From NCBI GenBank assembly GCA_003243965.1, contig QHBO01000016.1:195076-259075 (forward strand): a DNA stretch of 64,000 nt, read 5' to 3'. Under the pieces are notes generated by a model that was given only the letters and a program-made list of their open reading frames with translations, ran no database searches and was not told the DNA's origin. This DNA comes from Chloroflexota bacterium (lineage in GTDB: Bacteria; Chloroflexota; Limnocylindria; QHBO01). Below, one piece after another: positions 8,418-16,439 of the stretch. The position numbers and the translations under genes were made by a program. Position 1 is the stretch's first letter; the number at the start of each line of letters is the position of its first letter.

Positions 8418-8423
8418 TATCCT
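8418..8423 (+). promoter_or_regulatory. -10 box TATCCT before truncated phosphotransferase
   Basis: TATCCT ends 8 nt before the ATG, the spacing of a leaderless or nearly leaderless transcript. No clear -35 element is visible. Confidence 0.4.
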
Positions 8424-8431
8424 CGGAGCCG

Positions 8432-8842
8432 ATGGATGCTCGCGACCCCGCGACGCTGCCCTGGCACGACCTCGCGTGGCTCGCGGCGGCCAGGCGCTGG
8501 ATCGAGGGCGTGGTGGCCCGCGAAGGCTGGGATCTCAGCGGCCCGATCGAGCAGCCGCACGCCGTGTGGTGGTCCACGGTGCTGCGCGTGCCGACCGCCG
8601 ATGGGCCTCTGTGGTTCAAGGCATGTCAGCCCGATGGCGCAGTCGAGATACGCCTGACATCGATGCTCGCCGCGATTCGACCCGAAGCGATCGCTCGGAT
8701 CGTCGCCTCCGACGCGGGTCGCGGCTGGATGCTGAGCCAAGACGCGGGCACGCGACTGCGTGAGATCGGTGGTGAGCGCTCCGCCGTGGACCGATGGGCG
8801 GACCTCCTCCCCTCCTGCGCCGAGCTGCAGAAGCTTGGTTGA
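8432..8842 (+). pseudogene. Truncated aminoglycoside-phosphotransferase-like remnant
   Basis: A 136-residue ORF resembling the N-lobe of APH/choline-kinase-like phosphotransferases: PWHDLAWLAAARRWIEG, a strand pair VWWSTVLRVPTADGPLWFKAC in which the lysine of WFKA fits the ATP-binding lysine, and GWMLSQDAGTRLRE, the hinge-region pattern. Full-length members run about 330 residues and carry HGDxxxxN and D(F)G catalytic motifs; these are absent here because the frame stops right after LLPSCAELQKLG, 35 nt before the next gene. No continuation is found in other frames. It is therefore most likely a decayed remnant, though its promoter-like -10 box and ATG survive. A functional short protein cannot be excluded. 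Confidence 0.55.
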
Positions 8843-8861
8843 CCCCCCTCGGGGCCGGTGC

Positions 8862-8867
8862 TACCGT
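8862..8867 (+). promoter_or_regulatory. -10 box TACCGT before the HxlR gene
   Basis: TACCGT ends 10 nt before the ATG of the HxlR-type gene. It fits the TANNNT pattern seen at other leaderless-type starts in this window. No -35 is evident. Confidence 0.3.
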
Positions 8868-8877
8868 TCGCCGCCTG

Positions 8878-9261
8878 ATGGACGCCGGCCTCAACCGAAC
8901 GGCCCCGCCGAGCTCCGTGAGCCGATCCCGCGCCGCTCGGCGGGAGGCCGCACAGCGCTCCGAATGCGCCGCCACGGCCGCGCTCACCATCCTCGGCCAG
9001 AAGTGGGTGCTGCGCATCGTGCGGGTGCTCGGAGAGCGCACCCAACGCTTCTGCGAGCTGCAGGACGCGCTGGGGGGCGCCAACTCGGCCACGCTCTCGC
9101 AGCGTCTCAAGCTCCTCGAGGACGAGGGGCTGCTCGTTCGCCACGAGATCTCCGCCGTGCCGCCGTGGGTCGAGTACTCGCTCAGCGAGAAGGGCGCGGA
9201 CCTGGGCCGGGCAATCGGCGGCATCGACGCCTGGGCCGATCGCTGGTCATCGGTGCAGTGA
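8878..9261 (+). CDS. HxlR family winged-helix transcriptional regulator
   Basis: A 127-residue HxlR-type (MarR-like fold) regulator. Family hallmarks: an N-terminal cysteine in SECAATAALTILGQKWVLRIV (the C-x-x-x-x-L-x-I-x-x-KW helix), QRFCELQDALGGANSATLSQRLKLLEDEGLLVR as the recognition helix, and the wing PPWVEYSLSEKGADL. HxlR proteins often sense aldehydes, quinones or thiol stress through that cysteine. The ORF-track start is 28 codons upstream; the ATG at MDAGLN is used because it sits after a -10-like TACCGT. No obvious target lies next to it, except the phosphotransferase remnant upstream. Confidence 0.9.
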   Translation: MDAGLNRTAPPSSVSRSRAARREAAQRSECAATAALTILGQKWVLRIVRVLGERTQRFCELQDALGGANSATLSQRLKLLEDEGLLVRHEISAVPPWVEYSLSEKGADLGRAIGGIDAWADRWSSVQ

Positions 9262-9314
9262 GCGACCCGACGTGAGCCGCCCGCGACGATCTGCCGAGTG
9301 AACCTGAGGCAACC

Positions 9315-9809
9315 GTGAGCCATCCCGTCGCCGAGGAGCGGCCCGTCGAGCACGGCGATGCGCTGAACCTCGTGCGCGCCGCCATCGCGGAGGCGCCCGG
9401 GCCGGATGCCGCCGCGCAGCGAGCGGTCGAGATCCTGCGCGATCGGTTCCACCATTACGACTGGGTCGGCATCTACTGGCTCGACCCCAGCGGCACCGAC
9501 CTGGTGCTCGGGCCGTGGATCGGTCCCGAGCCGACCGAGCACACGCGCATCCCGCTGGGCACCGGCATCTGCGGCGCCGCCGCGGCATCGGGCCAGACGG
9601 AGATTGTCAACGATGTGGACGCCGACCCTCGGTACCTGGCCTGCTTCAGCTCGACCCGCTCCGAGATCGTGGTCCCCATCTTCGCCGACGGCCAGGTGGT
9701 GGGCGAGATCGACATCGACGGCAGCGACCGCGACGCCTACGACCAGACCGATGCTCGCTTCCTGGAGGAAGTGGCCGCCCTCCTGGCTCCGTTCCGCCCC
9801 CGGCCGTAA
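9315..9809 (+). CDS. GAF domain protein, free methionine-R-sulfoxide reductase-like
   Basis: A 164-residue single GAF-domain protein with a GTG start. The core VGIYWLDPSGTDLVLGPWIG, then GTGICGAAAASGQTEIVNDV and YLACFSSTRSEIVVPI is the signature of the fRMsr subgroup of GAF proteins, which reduce free L-methionine-(R)-sulfoxide. Two of the three family cysteines are seen, Cys86 (GICG) and Cys110 (YLAC, the catalytic one). The third, normally about ten residues before Cys86, is replaced in EPTEHTRIP. It may thus work with a reduced disulfide relay or be a signalling GAF protein. It sits just upstream of an ECF sigma gene with a 21-nt gap, so it may belong to an oxidative-stress group. Confidence 0.75.
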   Translation: MSHPVAEERPVEHGDALNLVRAAIAEAPGPDAAAQRAVEILRDRFHHYDWVGIYWLDPSGTDLVLGPWIGPEPTEHTRIPLGTGICGAAAASGQTEIVNDVDADPRYLACFSSTRSEIVVPIFADGQVVGEIDIDGSDRDAYDQTDARFLEEVAALLAPFRPRP

Positions 9810-9830
9810 CCGGCAGCGTAGATCGGTGCG

Positions 9831-10382
9831 ATGGCGGCCGCCGATCGCGAATCCCCCGCGCCGCGCGGACGGTTCGAGGAGATCTACGATGCGCACGTCG
9901 TCGGGATCTATCGGTACATCTACGCCCGCGTCGGAAACCGGCCGGATGCCGAGGACCTGACGGCGCAGGTCTTCATGCGCGCCGTCGAGCAGCTCGACAC
10001 GACGCGCGATGAGGGACAGATCGTGAGCTGGCTGTACCGCGTCGGGCAGAACGCGATCGCCGACTACTGGCGGGCCTTCTACCGACTCCCGCTGGTCGGC
10101 ACGGAGCAGGTCGCACCCGGCTGGGAGCCGCCGGAACCGGTGGAGCGAGCCGGGGGCGATCCCGAGCGAGCCAGCGACGAGCGTGCCACGGCGCGCGTCG
10201 AGCGCCTCCTCCGCACGCTCCCGGAGAACTACCGCCGCGTGCTCGAGCTCCGCTTCCTGCAGCGCCTCTCCGTGGCCGAGACCGCGGAGCGGATGGGCAT
10301 CAGCCGCGGCAACGCCAAGGTGCTCCAGTACCGCGCGCTCCGCAAGGCCGCGCTCGTGCCCGAGGTGACGACCGATGGCTGA
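9831..10382 (+). CDS. ECF-type RNA polymerase sigma factor
   Basis: A 183-residue ECF sigma factor. Region 2 spans roughly residues 15-80 (FEEIYDAHVVGIYRYIYARV, then DAEDLTAQVFMRAV, SWLYRVGQNAIADYWR) and region 4 residues about 125-175 (LPENYRRVLELRFLQRLSVAETAERMGISRGNAKVLQYRALRKA). There is no C-terminal extension. ECF factors are held by an anti-sigma factor encoded next to them. The next gene starts 8 nt inside this one (ATGGCTGA) and has an anti-sigma-like N-terminus fused to a Rieske domain, which suggests a redox-controlled switch (inference). Confidence 0.95.
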   Translation: MAAADRESPAPRGRFEEIYDAHVVGIYRYIYARVGNRPDAEDLTAQVFMRAVEQLDTTRDEGQIVSWLYRVGQNAIADYWRAFYRLPLVGTEQVAPGWEPPEPVERAGGDPERASDERATARVERLLRTLPENYRRVLELRFLQRLSVAETAERMGISRGNAKVLQYRALRKAALVPEVTTDG

Positions 10383-11190
10383 CGATCCCCGCGACCGCTC
10401 CGCGGCCGACCGCTTCGACCGATACCTCGAGGCGCTCCTCTCCGACGGTCGGCCCTCGCCGGAGGATGTCACCGATGGCGACGAGGCGGAGATGGCCCGG
10501 CTCGCCGCCGAGCTCTCGGTGGCGACTCAACCCGGGGAGCAGGTCGGGCCGGACCCTGCGTTCGTGGAGCAGTTGCGCCTGCGCATGCGTCAGGCCGACG
10601 CCGGGATCGACGCCGTCCGGGTGCCGCTGCCGCTGCGGCCCGAGGCCACGGCCCCGACTCCTGTCGGGGTCCTGGGTCGGGTGCGCATCACTCGCCGCCA
10701 GCTGCTGCGCTCCAGCCTGACCGCAGGCGCAGGACTCGCCGCCGGGCTGCTGGGTGCCAGCGTGCTGACCCGCTCCGACCTGCGGCGCCCGATCTGGGAC
10801 GATGGGAACGGCCTCGTCAGCGGCACGGGCTACTGGACGCCGGTCGCACGGCTCGCCGACGTCCCGCCGGGGTCCGCCGTGCGCTTCACCACCGCGGCGT
10901 TCGATGGCTACGTCGTCAACGACGCGGGCCAGGTGCGCGCCCTCAGCTCGGTGTGCACCCACATGGGCTGCACGCTTCATTTCCGCCCGGACTGGCATGA
11001 CCTGCGCTGCCCGTGTCACGGCGCCTCGTTCGACCTCAAGGGTCAACTTGCGAACGGCACGGACCGATGGAAGATCACCGGCGGCTACCTAGGTGACGCG
11101 CGCGCCTACCCGATCTCGCTGCCGCCGCTGGTGCGGCCCAAGATCAAGGTCGAGAACGATCAGGTCTTCGTCTGGACCGCCCAGGTCTGA
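10375..11190 (+). CDS. Rieske [2Fe-2S] protein with cytoplasmic anti-sigma-like N-terminus and Tat-type anchor
   Basis: A 271-residue three-part protein. Residues 1-75 form a soluble helical stretch (RFDRYLEALLSDG, EMARLAAEL, DPAFVEQLRLRMRQ) that resembles the sigma-binding part of ECF anti-sigma factors. Residues about 105-132 are a twin-arginine motif TRRQLLRSS followed by a hydrophobic helix. Residues about 150-271 are a Rieske domain with CTHMGC (Cys194, His196) and CPCHGASF (Cys212, His215), where Cys199 and Cys214 give the usual disulfide. The Tat motif fits export of a folded Fe-S domain while the N-terminus stays in the cytoplasm. The gene is translationally coupled to the ECF sigma gene. 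A redox-sensing anti-sigma role is an inference; an ordinary Rieske oxidoreductase is the alternative. Confidence 0.88.
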   Translation: MADDPRDRSAADRFDRYLEALLSDGRPSPEDVTDGDEAEMARLAAELSVATQPGEQVGPDPAFVEQLRLRMRQADAGIDAVRVPLPLRPEATAPTPVGVLGRVRITRRQLLRSSLTAGAGLAAGLLGASVLTRSDLRRPIWDDGNGLVSGTGYWTPVARLADVPPGSAVRFTTAAFDGYVVNDAGQVRALSSVCTHMGCTLHFRPDWHDLRCPCHGASFDLKGQLANGTDRWKITGGYLGDARAYPISLPPLVRPKIKVENDQVFVWTAQV

Positions 11191-11212
11191 GCCGGCCCCA
11201 CCTGCGGCCCCA

Positions 11213-12394
11213 TCAGTCCCCGGAGAGACGGATGACCGCGGCTGCCACGGGCGGCCCGGTGAAGACAAGCGCGAAACGCTCGTCGGGCGACCAGCCCAGC
11301 GACGGTACCGATTGGCTGCGGACGGCCACCGCGAACCCGCTGCCGCTGGCCCCGGGTTCAGCGAACGTCAGTCGAGAGCTGCCCGCGTCGAAGGCCGCCA
11401 ACCAACGGCCCTGCGGTGAGACGCCGACGATGTCCTTCGGCGACATGCCGCTCGGCGCGACGATCGGGGTCGCCGCCCCGGTGAAGAGGTCCAGCCGCTC
11501 CAGCCCGGTTGCGCTGGCGACGAAGAGTGCCTCCTTGCCCGCGCTCCAGGTGCGGACCGCGTGCCGAACGACGCGCGCCGGCTTCCCGGGCGCGCCAAAC
11601 CACACGTCCGACGTGCTCCCGAGAACGGTGGTGAGCGCCACGGACCCGGACCTACCGACCCAGACCCGGTCGATCGCGCCATCCAGCGTCTGGAGCTGGG
11701 GACTCACGCCGCCGGCACGCACGATCGCAGCGGCCACACACGCGGAGCCCGGCGGAGCCGCGCTGCATGCGCTCGTGCTGTACGACGTCAGCCATGTGCC
11801 GTCCGGGCTGGCCGTCATGTTCGTCGGCACGAACGCCGCAACGGACATGAAGCCAAGCTCCCGGGGTTCCCGCCCCGGAGACCAGGCCCGCAGCCGAGTC
11901 GTCCCGGTCTGGATCCCGGTCTGGATCCACACCTCGGCCGAATCGGGTGACCAGCCGTAGACCGTCCGACCGGACGTCGGCCCGGGCGAGACGGTGACGG
12001 TTTCGCCGCCGGGACCAACCAGGGCCGCCCGTTCTCCATCCTGCACCAGCGCGTAGTCCGTGCCGTTGATCCGGCCCCAGCCCGTGAAGAGACCCGCGAG
12101 CGCAGGCCCCGGGCGTAACTCGGGGAACGACAGGATTCGATCACCGCAGGTGACCGCCCGACTGGACGGGCTGACGAGGACCGACGATTCTCCGCAGTCC
12201 AGGCGAACCAGCGTGTGGCTCGGGATCCGCGCCGACGGGCTCGCGTGCGCCGGAGAGCTGCGCTGGGTGCCGAATGGCGAGGAGGAACTCGTGACATCGG
12301 CACCGGTCACCTGCGTGCCACAGCCGGTCACCAGAATGGCGACCACCGAAACGACCCACGCCGGACGGGCGCTGCGGCGGCTCGACTCATCCAT
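11213..12394 (-). CDS. Secreted lipoprotein with beta-propeller-like repeats, function unknown
   Basis: A 393-residue putative lipoprotein. The N-terminus has a hydrophobic segment ending in a lipobox-like LVTGCG, then a Ser/Pro/Ala-rich linker. The body shows repeats of the YGWSPDSAEVWI, NMTASPDGTWLTSY, VGVSPQGRWLAAF and LGWSPDERFALVF type, a TolB/WD40-like pattern of about five or six blades. I do not recognise a specific family or substrate. The GGGGAG Shine-Dalgarno lies about 8 nt upstream of the ATG chosen; the ORF track uses a GTG two codons earlier. It is convergent with the sigma/Rieske pair and follows a 33-codon membrane ORF. Confidence 0.75.
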   Translation of the reverse strand: MDESSRRSARPAWVVSVVAILVTGCGTQVTGADVTSSSSPFGTQRSSPAHASPSARIPSHTLVRLDCGESSVLVSPSSRAVTCGDRILSFPELRPGPALAGLFTGWGRINGTDYALVQDGERAALVGPGGETVTVSPGPTSGRTVYGWSPDSAEVWIQTGIQTGTTRLRAWSPGREPRELGFMSVAAFVPTNMTASPDGTWLTSYSTSACSAAPPGSACVAAAIVRAGGVSPQLQTLDGAIDRVWVGRSGSVALTTVLGSTSDVWFGAPGKPARVVRHAVRTWSAGKEALFVASATGLERLDLFTGAATPIVAPSGMSPKDIVGVSPQGRWLAAFDAGSSRLTFAEPGASGSGFAVAVRSQSVPSLGWSPDERFALVFTGPPVAAAVIRLSGD

Positions 12395-12409
12395 GTCCAC
12401 GTCTCCCCT

Positions 12410-12511
12410 CTATCGGTGGAGCGCCTGCATCAGGTAGCTGAACAGGTACGGAGTCGCGAGCAGGGCCACGATGGCGGCCAGCACGATCCCGGCGTAGATC
12501 ATCAGGCTCAT
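12410..12511 (-). CDS. Small single-span membrane protein (33 aa), hypothetical
   Basis: A 33-residue ORF, MSLMIYAG followed by a continuous hydrophobic helix (IVLAAIVALLATPYLFSYLM) and a short basic end. The ORF track reports it only as the tail of a longer, proline/arginine-rich frame; the internal ATG is the plausible start. It lies 15 nt upstream of the lipoprotein start on the same strand and may be co-transcribed. Small single-span proteins of this sort often modulate a membrane complex, but no function can be assigned. Confidence 0.45.
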   Translation of the reverse strand: MSLMIYAGIVLAAIVALLATPYLFSYLMQALHR

Positions 12512-12564
12512 GTCCGGTGGGCCCGGCCGATCGGGTGGAGGCGCGGTCCGGCGGGCGAGATGCA

Positions 12565-12590
12565 GCGGACGGAGCGGACGGAGCGGACGG
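12565..12590. repeat. 9-bp tandem repeat (GCGGACGGA, about 2.9 copies)
   Basis: Three tandem copies of GCGGACGGA (the last lacking one base) sit between the transketolase stop and the 33-aa ORF. They are outside coding sequence. A chance GC-rich microsatellite is the simplest explanation. Confidence 0.6.
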
Positions 12591-12642
12591 TCCGGACGCC
12601 GCGGACGCCGATGCTCTGCCGGCCGTCGCGAATCCACGCCGG

Positions 12643-15012
12643 TCAGCCGCGCCGCTCGATGGCGGAGACCAGCTCGCGCAGCCGGCCGAGGCGCTGCTCG
12701 CGGTCGCGCACGTAGCGCTCGATGGCGGCCAGGATGTGGCTCGTCCCGAGGTGTGCCTCATCCATCACCTCGTCCACCGTTCCACCGGTCCGCCATCGGT
12801 TGTCCCAGTCCGACGAGAGAGAGTACTCGGCGGCGAGCGGCCCATCGACCCAGTCGCGCATCAGCTTGAACGCGCGGTTGGTGATCGCCATGCCGTCCCA
12901 TCGGTCCGCCTCCGAGCGGATGCGCTCCTGGTACGCGGAGTCCTGGAGCGCGAAGAGCTGCGGGCTGATGGCGGCCACGATCCGGACGTTGAGTCCCTCG
13001 CGATCCAGGTCGGGGAGCACCTTCACCAGGTTGGCGGTGGTGACCGTGCCCTGCACGTAGACCGTCCCGGCGCAGGGGATGTCGGGGCGGGGCTGGCGAA
13101 GCACGTAGGCGCCCCGCGCGGCATCGAAATGCGACGCCATGCCGAGCGCCTCGCGGTCCGGGATCTCGATCGCCGGTCGGGTGAGATGCAGCGCGACAAT
13201 CGGCGCGGACTGGGCGAGCGCCGCCCCGAGCAGGACCGGCACCTCGTTGTACTCCCACGGATGCAGGTCGATGACGTGGCCCATCGGGAAGAGCTGGGTC
13301 ACTCCGGTCTCGAAGATGCCGAAGTGGGTGCGCGAGTCCTCCGCGGTCTCCGGCCCGCTGTGCCCCGCCACCCAGATCACCTTCCCGACCTTGAGCTCGC
13401 AATCCTGCGCCAGCTGGCTGAAGAGGCGCATCGGTCCGTACTTGAGGTACGAGAAGGAGCCGTAGGTCGAGCAGGCGCCCCAGAAGCCGTTGAACTCGGC
13501 CATCGGATCGTCGGCCAGGTTGACGCTGGCCAGCCCGACCGTCAGCCCCGCGTTGGTGAACTCGGTGATCTCCTGCGGCAGCACGGCGCCGCGGAGATTC
13601 GTGTCGCGGTTGTACCAGCCCCAGCCCGGCGCCCCGTCATGGTCCTTGGCGAAGCCGGCGATATTCGTCGAATCGGCGAGATCCGCCGAGCAGGCGATGA
13701 ACAGCGGCCGGTCGTACTCGGCCCGCGCGTAGGCGTTCACCCAGCTTCCCCACGCCGCAAGGCCGGCGCGATTCGGCTGCTTGTCGCCCGGCTGCTTCCA
13801 GACCGATGCGGGATAGCTGCGGAAGTCGGTGATCCGCGGGTCGGAGAAGATGCGCGCACCGCGGCCGCCGAGGTTGAAGCCATCGACCCGGTCCGGGACG
13901 GAGGCCGCAACCTCGATCAGCCGGTCGGTGATGGCGTCCACCAGCTCGGTATCGCGGTGCAGGACGCTCATCGCCACCTGAAAGTTGGCGCGCGCCTGAG
14001 CCTCCCGCGCGGCGGCATCGGCCGGGGCCGGCTCGTCGACGCCTTCGTAGGTCACGCCGTAGCGCTCCATGAATCCGTGCCGCACCGTCCAGAACTCCGG
14101 GCTGTTCATCGGGTGCGGCGTGCCGTGGCTCTTGTTGTCGTACTTTCCGTAGCCCCGGCCCTTGCGAGTCCGGAACCAAGCGACCGATGGCACCCGCTCC
14201 GGGTTGTCACCCCGTGCCGCCTCCAGCACCGCGCGCGTCACCGGGCCCCACTCCGAGCCGTGCAACGTGCCCGTCACGCGCCACTGGTACACGCCGAACC
14301 ACGATTCCGGCGTGCCCGGCACCACGCTGGACGCGGCGAAGTCGTCGATCCCATAGTCGTTCCAGTCGACCAGGAAGACGAGGTTCGAGAGACCCAGCCC
14401 CCACGCCGTGTTGCGCGTCTCGTGGCTGGCCCCAGGGGTGAGGCCGCCCTCGCCCTCCACGACGAAGACCTTGACCTCCTCGCAGCCGGCGAGCTTGAGC
14501 GCGGTTGCTTCCCCGGCGGACGGCGGCATCCCGTGGCCCGACGGGCCGGTGTTGAACTTCAGGAAGAGGGTCTTGCCCTCCATCTCGGCGTGGCCGGCCA
14601 GGCCGCCGCGGCGGCGGAGCTTGAGCAGGTCCTCCCAGGTCAGCGCCCAGCGGCCGTCGTCGGGGAAAGCGAACTCGGGCCCTGGGTCGCGCGCCTGCCG
14701 GGCGCGAAGCGTCTCGTTGAGGACCGCCAGCGTGGCGTAGATGAGCGGCACCGTGTGGCCGGCGGACAACACGAACCGATCGGCGAAGGGACGCCACGGC
14801 CGCCGGATGTCCCAGCGCATGGCCCCAGAGAGCATCGCGGCGAGCAGCAGGTGCACCTTGGAGCGCGAGCCGCCGGGGTGGCCGCTCTGCCGGTAGTTGA
14901 GGGCCAGGTCGATCGTCTCGTCGATGACGTCCTTGAGCACCTCCCAGCGGTCGAAGGCGGCCGCCGCGTCCTCGTACAGGCGGTCGACCGGCGCCGGGCT
15001 GGTGGTCGTCAT
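12643..15012 (-). CDS. Transketolase-like thiamine-diphosphate enzyme
   Basis: A 789-residue transketolase-family protein. The N-terminal ThDP domain shows SGHPGGSRSKVHLLLA and LSAGH, the pyrimidine-binding half shows PLFIACSADLADSTN and VNLADDPMAEFNGF, and a C-terminal transketolase domain follows. It is longer than typical transketolases (about 660). The canonical GDG...N diphosphate/Mg motif reads VVEGEGGLTPGASHETRN with WNDYGID further on, so the first acidic residue position is altered. It may therefore prefer other substrates than the pentose phosphates. The chosen ATG overlaps the aminotransferase stop as ATGA; the ORF track start lies far upstream inside that gene. Its cofactor is linked to the thiamine operon elsewhere in the window. 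Confidence 0.88.
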   Translation of the reverse strand: MTTTSPAPVDRLYEDAAAAFDRWEVLKDVIDETIDLALNYRQSGHPGGSRSKVHLLLAAMLSGAMRWDIRRPWRPFADRFVLSAGHTVPLIYATLAVLNETLRARQARDPGPEFAFPDDGRWALTWEDLLKLRRRGGLAGHAEMEGKTLFLKFNTGPSGHGMPPSAGEATALKLAGCEEVKVFVVEGEGGLTPGASHETRNTAWGLGLSNLVFLVDWNDYGIDDFAASSVVPGTPESWFGVYQWRVTGTLHGSEWGPVTRAVLEAARGDNPERVPSVAWFRTRKGRGYGKYDNKSHGTPHPMNSPEFWTVRHGFMERYGVTYEGVDEPAPADAAAREAQARANFQVAMSVLHRDTELVDAITDRLIEVAASVPDRVDGFNLGGRGARIFSDPRITDFRSYPASVWKQPGDKQPNRAGLAAWGSWVNAYARAEYDRPLFIACSADLADSTNIAGFAKDHDGAPGWGWYNRDTNLRGAVLPQEITEFTNAGLTVGLASVNLADDPMAEFNGFWGACSTYGSFSYLKYGPMRLFSQLAQDCELKVGKVIWVAGHSGPETAEDSRTHFGIFETGVTQLFPMGHVIDLHPWEYNEVPVLLGAALAQSAPIVALHLTRPAIEIPDREALGMASHFDAARGAYVLRQPRPDIPCAGTVYVQGTVTTANLVKVLPDLDREGLNVRIVAAISPQLFALQDSAYQERIRSEADRWDGMAITNRAFKLMRDWVDGPLAAEYSLSSDWDNRWRTGGTVDEVMDEAHLGTSHILAAIERYVRDREQRLGRLRELVSAIERRG

Positions 15013-16220
15013 CGGGGAGCGCCGGACCCCGCCGTGGCAAGCTCGCCGGTGCGCTCCAGGCGGCCGAGGGACTCGGCGATGCGCTCGAGCGCTCGTTCCA
15101 GGTTCTCGCGCGAATTCGCGTAGCTGAAGCGCAGATAGCCCTCGCCGAAGCGGCCAAATGACGTCCCCGCCAACCCGCACACGCCCGCGTCGTACAGGAG
15201 GTGGTCCGCGATCTCCACGCTGCTGCGCCCGAACGCCTTGACGTTGGGGAACGCGTAGAAGGCGCCGTGCGGCGTCACCACGCTGACTCCCTCGATCGCG
15301 TTCAGGCCATCGACGATCAGCCGCCGCCGGGCGATGAACTCCTCGCGCATCGCGTCCGCGGCGTCCTGTGGACCGGTCAGCGCCTCGACCGCGCCCGCCT
15401 GCGCAAACGCGTTGGTGCAGCTCACCGAGTTGATGATCAGCCGGCTGAAGGCCGGCACCAGCCACTCCGGCACGAGCCCGTAGCCGAGCCGCCAGCCGGT
15501 CATCGCGTACGTCTTGGAGAAGCCGTCCAGGGTGATGGTTCGATCGGCCATCCCGGGCAGGGTCGCCAGGCTGAGCGGCTCTCCGTCGTACTGCAGCCGC
15601 CCGTAGATCTCATCGGTCAGGACGACCAGGTCCTGCTCGACCGCGAGCGCGGCGATCGCCTCCAGGTCGGCGGGAGTGAGCACCGACCCGGTGGGATTCT
15701 GTGGGGAGTTGATGACGATCATCCGGGTGCGCGGCGTGACCAGGGACGCGACCTCCTCGACGTCCATCCGGAAGTCGCGCTCCTCGCGCAGCGGCGCGGG
15801 CACCGCGCGCGCCCCGACGAACTCGATCATCGACTCGTAGATCGGGAACCCGGGGTTGGGGTAGATCGCCTCGTCGCCCTCCTCGAGCAGGGCGAGCAGG
15901 GCGTAGAACATGATCGGCTTGGCGCCCGGGGTGACGATCACCTGCTCGGGCGAGACGCCGATCCCCTTCCAGCGGCGCGCGTCGGCGGCGATCGCCTCGC
16001 GAAGTGGCGCGATCCCAGTTGCCGAGGTGTAGTGCGTCATCCCCTGGTCGACGAGCCCCGCCACCGCCGCATCGCTGATCGTGCGTGGGGTGTCGAAGTC
16101 CGGCTCACCGATCTCCAGGTGGATCACGTCGCGTCCGGTGGCCTCCAGTGCGCGCGCACGCGCCGCGGCCTCGAAGGCGGTCTCGGTCCCGATCCGGTCC
16201 ATCCGGGTGGCTAATCTCAC
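15009..16220 (-). CDS. PLP-dependent class I/II aminotransferase
   Basis: A 403-residue fold-type I aminotransferase of the aspartate aminotransferase I-gamma group. Visible: EIGEPDFDTP at the N-terminus, VTPGAKPIMFYALLAL, NSPQNPTG, VLTDEIYGRL (PLP aspartate and tyrosine), the Schiff-base lysine in DGFSKTYAMTGWRLGY, and the substrate-carboxylate arginine in GYLRFSYAN. The GTG start is kept because family members begin with a short L-A-x-R segment before IGTETAF; an ATG six codons later is possible. Likely substrates are aspartate, alanine or aromatic amino acids. It is translationally coupled to the transketolase gene. Confidence 0.94.
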   Translation of the reverse strand: MRLATRMDRIGTETAFEAAARARALEATGRDVIHLEIGEPDFDTPRTISDAAVAGLVDQGMTHYTSATGIAPLREAIAADARRWKGIGVSPEQVIVTPGAKPIMFYALLALLEEGDEAIYPNPGFPIYESMIEFVGARAVPAPLREERDFRMDVEEVASLVTPRTRMIVINSPQNPTGSVLTPADLEAIAALAVEQDLVVLTDEIYGRLQYDGEPLSLATLPGMADRTITLDGFSKTYAMTGWRLGYGLVPEWLVPAFSRLIINSVSCTNAFAQAGAVEALTGPQDAADAMREEFIARRRLIVDGLNAIEGVSVVTPHGAFYAFPNVKAFGRSSVEIADHLLYDAGVCGLAGTSFGRFGEGYLRFSYANSRENLERALERIAESLGRLERTGELATAGSGAPR

Positions 16221-16359
16221 GTGCCTACCCTCATGCGGGGTGGTGCTGCATCATCGGTTCGGAGCGCCAGTGTACCGATGTGCGCCGCGCGCCGTCCTTC
16301 GGCCGTCCCTGGCGCTTCGCGCAGGACCTTGAGGGTATTGTCTGCAGGACGCGAGCGGT

Positions 16360-16368
16360 TGGTATACT
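16360..16368 (+). promoter_or_regulatory. Extended -10 promoter (TGGTATACT) for the Fe-S carrier gene
   Basis: TGGTATACT is an extended -10 box. A TTGTCT 19 nt upstream of TATACT is a weak -35 candidate. The leader to the ATG is about 65 nt, longer than at most starts here. Confidence 0.5.
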
Positions 16369-16439
16369 TTCGCGAGCAACGACCACAGCGACAATCCAAT
16401 CCCGTCCCCGCCTCCGCGGCAGAGGAGTACCACGATCCC

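Noticed and set aside
8616-10472. 618-aa minus-strand ORF opposite the HxlR, GAF and sigma genes
   Set aside because: No domain-like composition; three well-supported genes lie on the other strand.
12517-15123. 868-aa plus-strand ORF opposite the transketolase
   Set aside because: Shadow ORF; the transketolase reads continuously on the minus strand.
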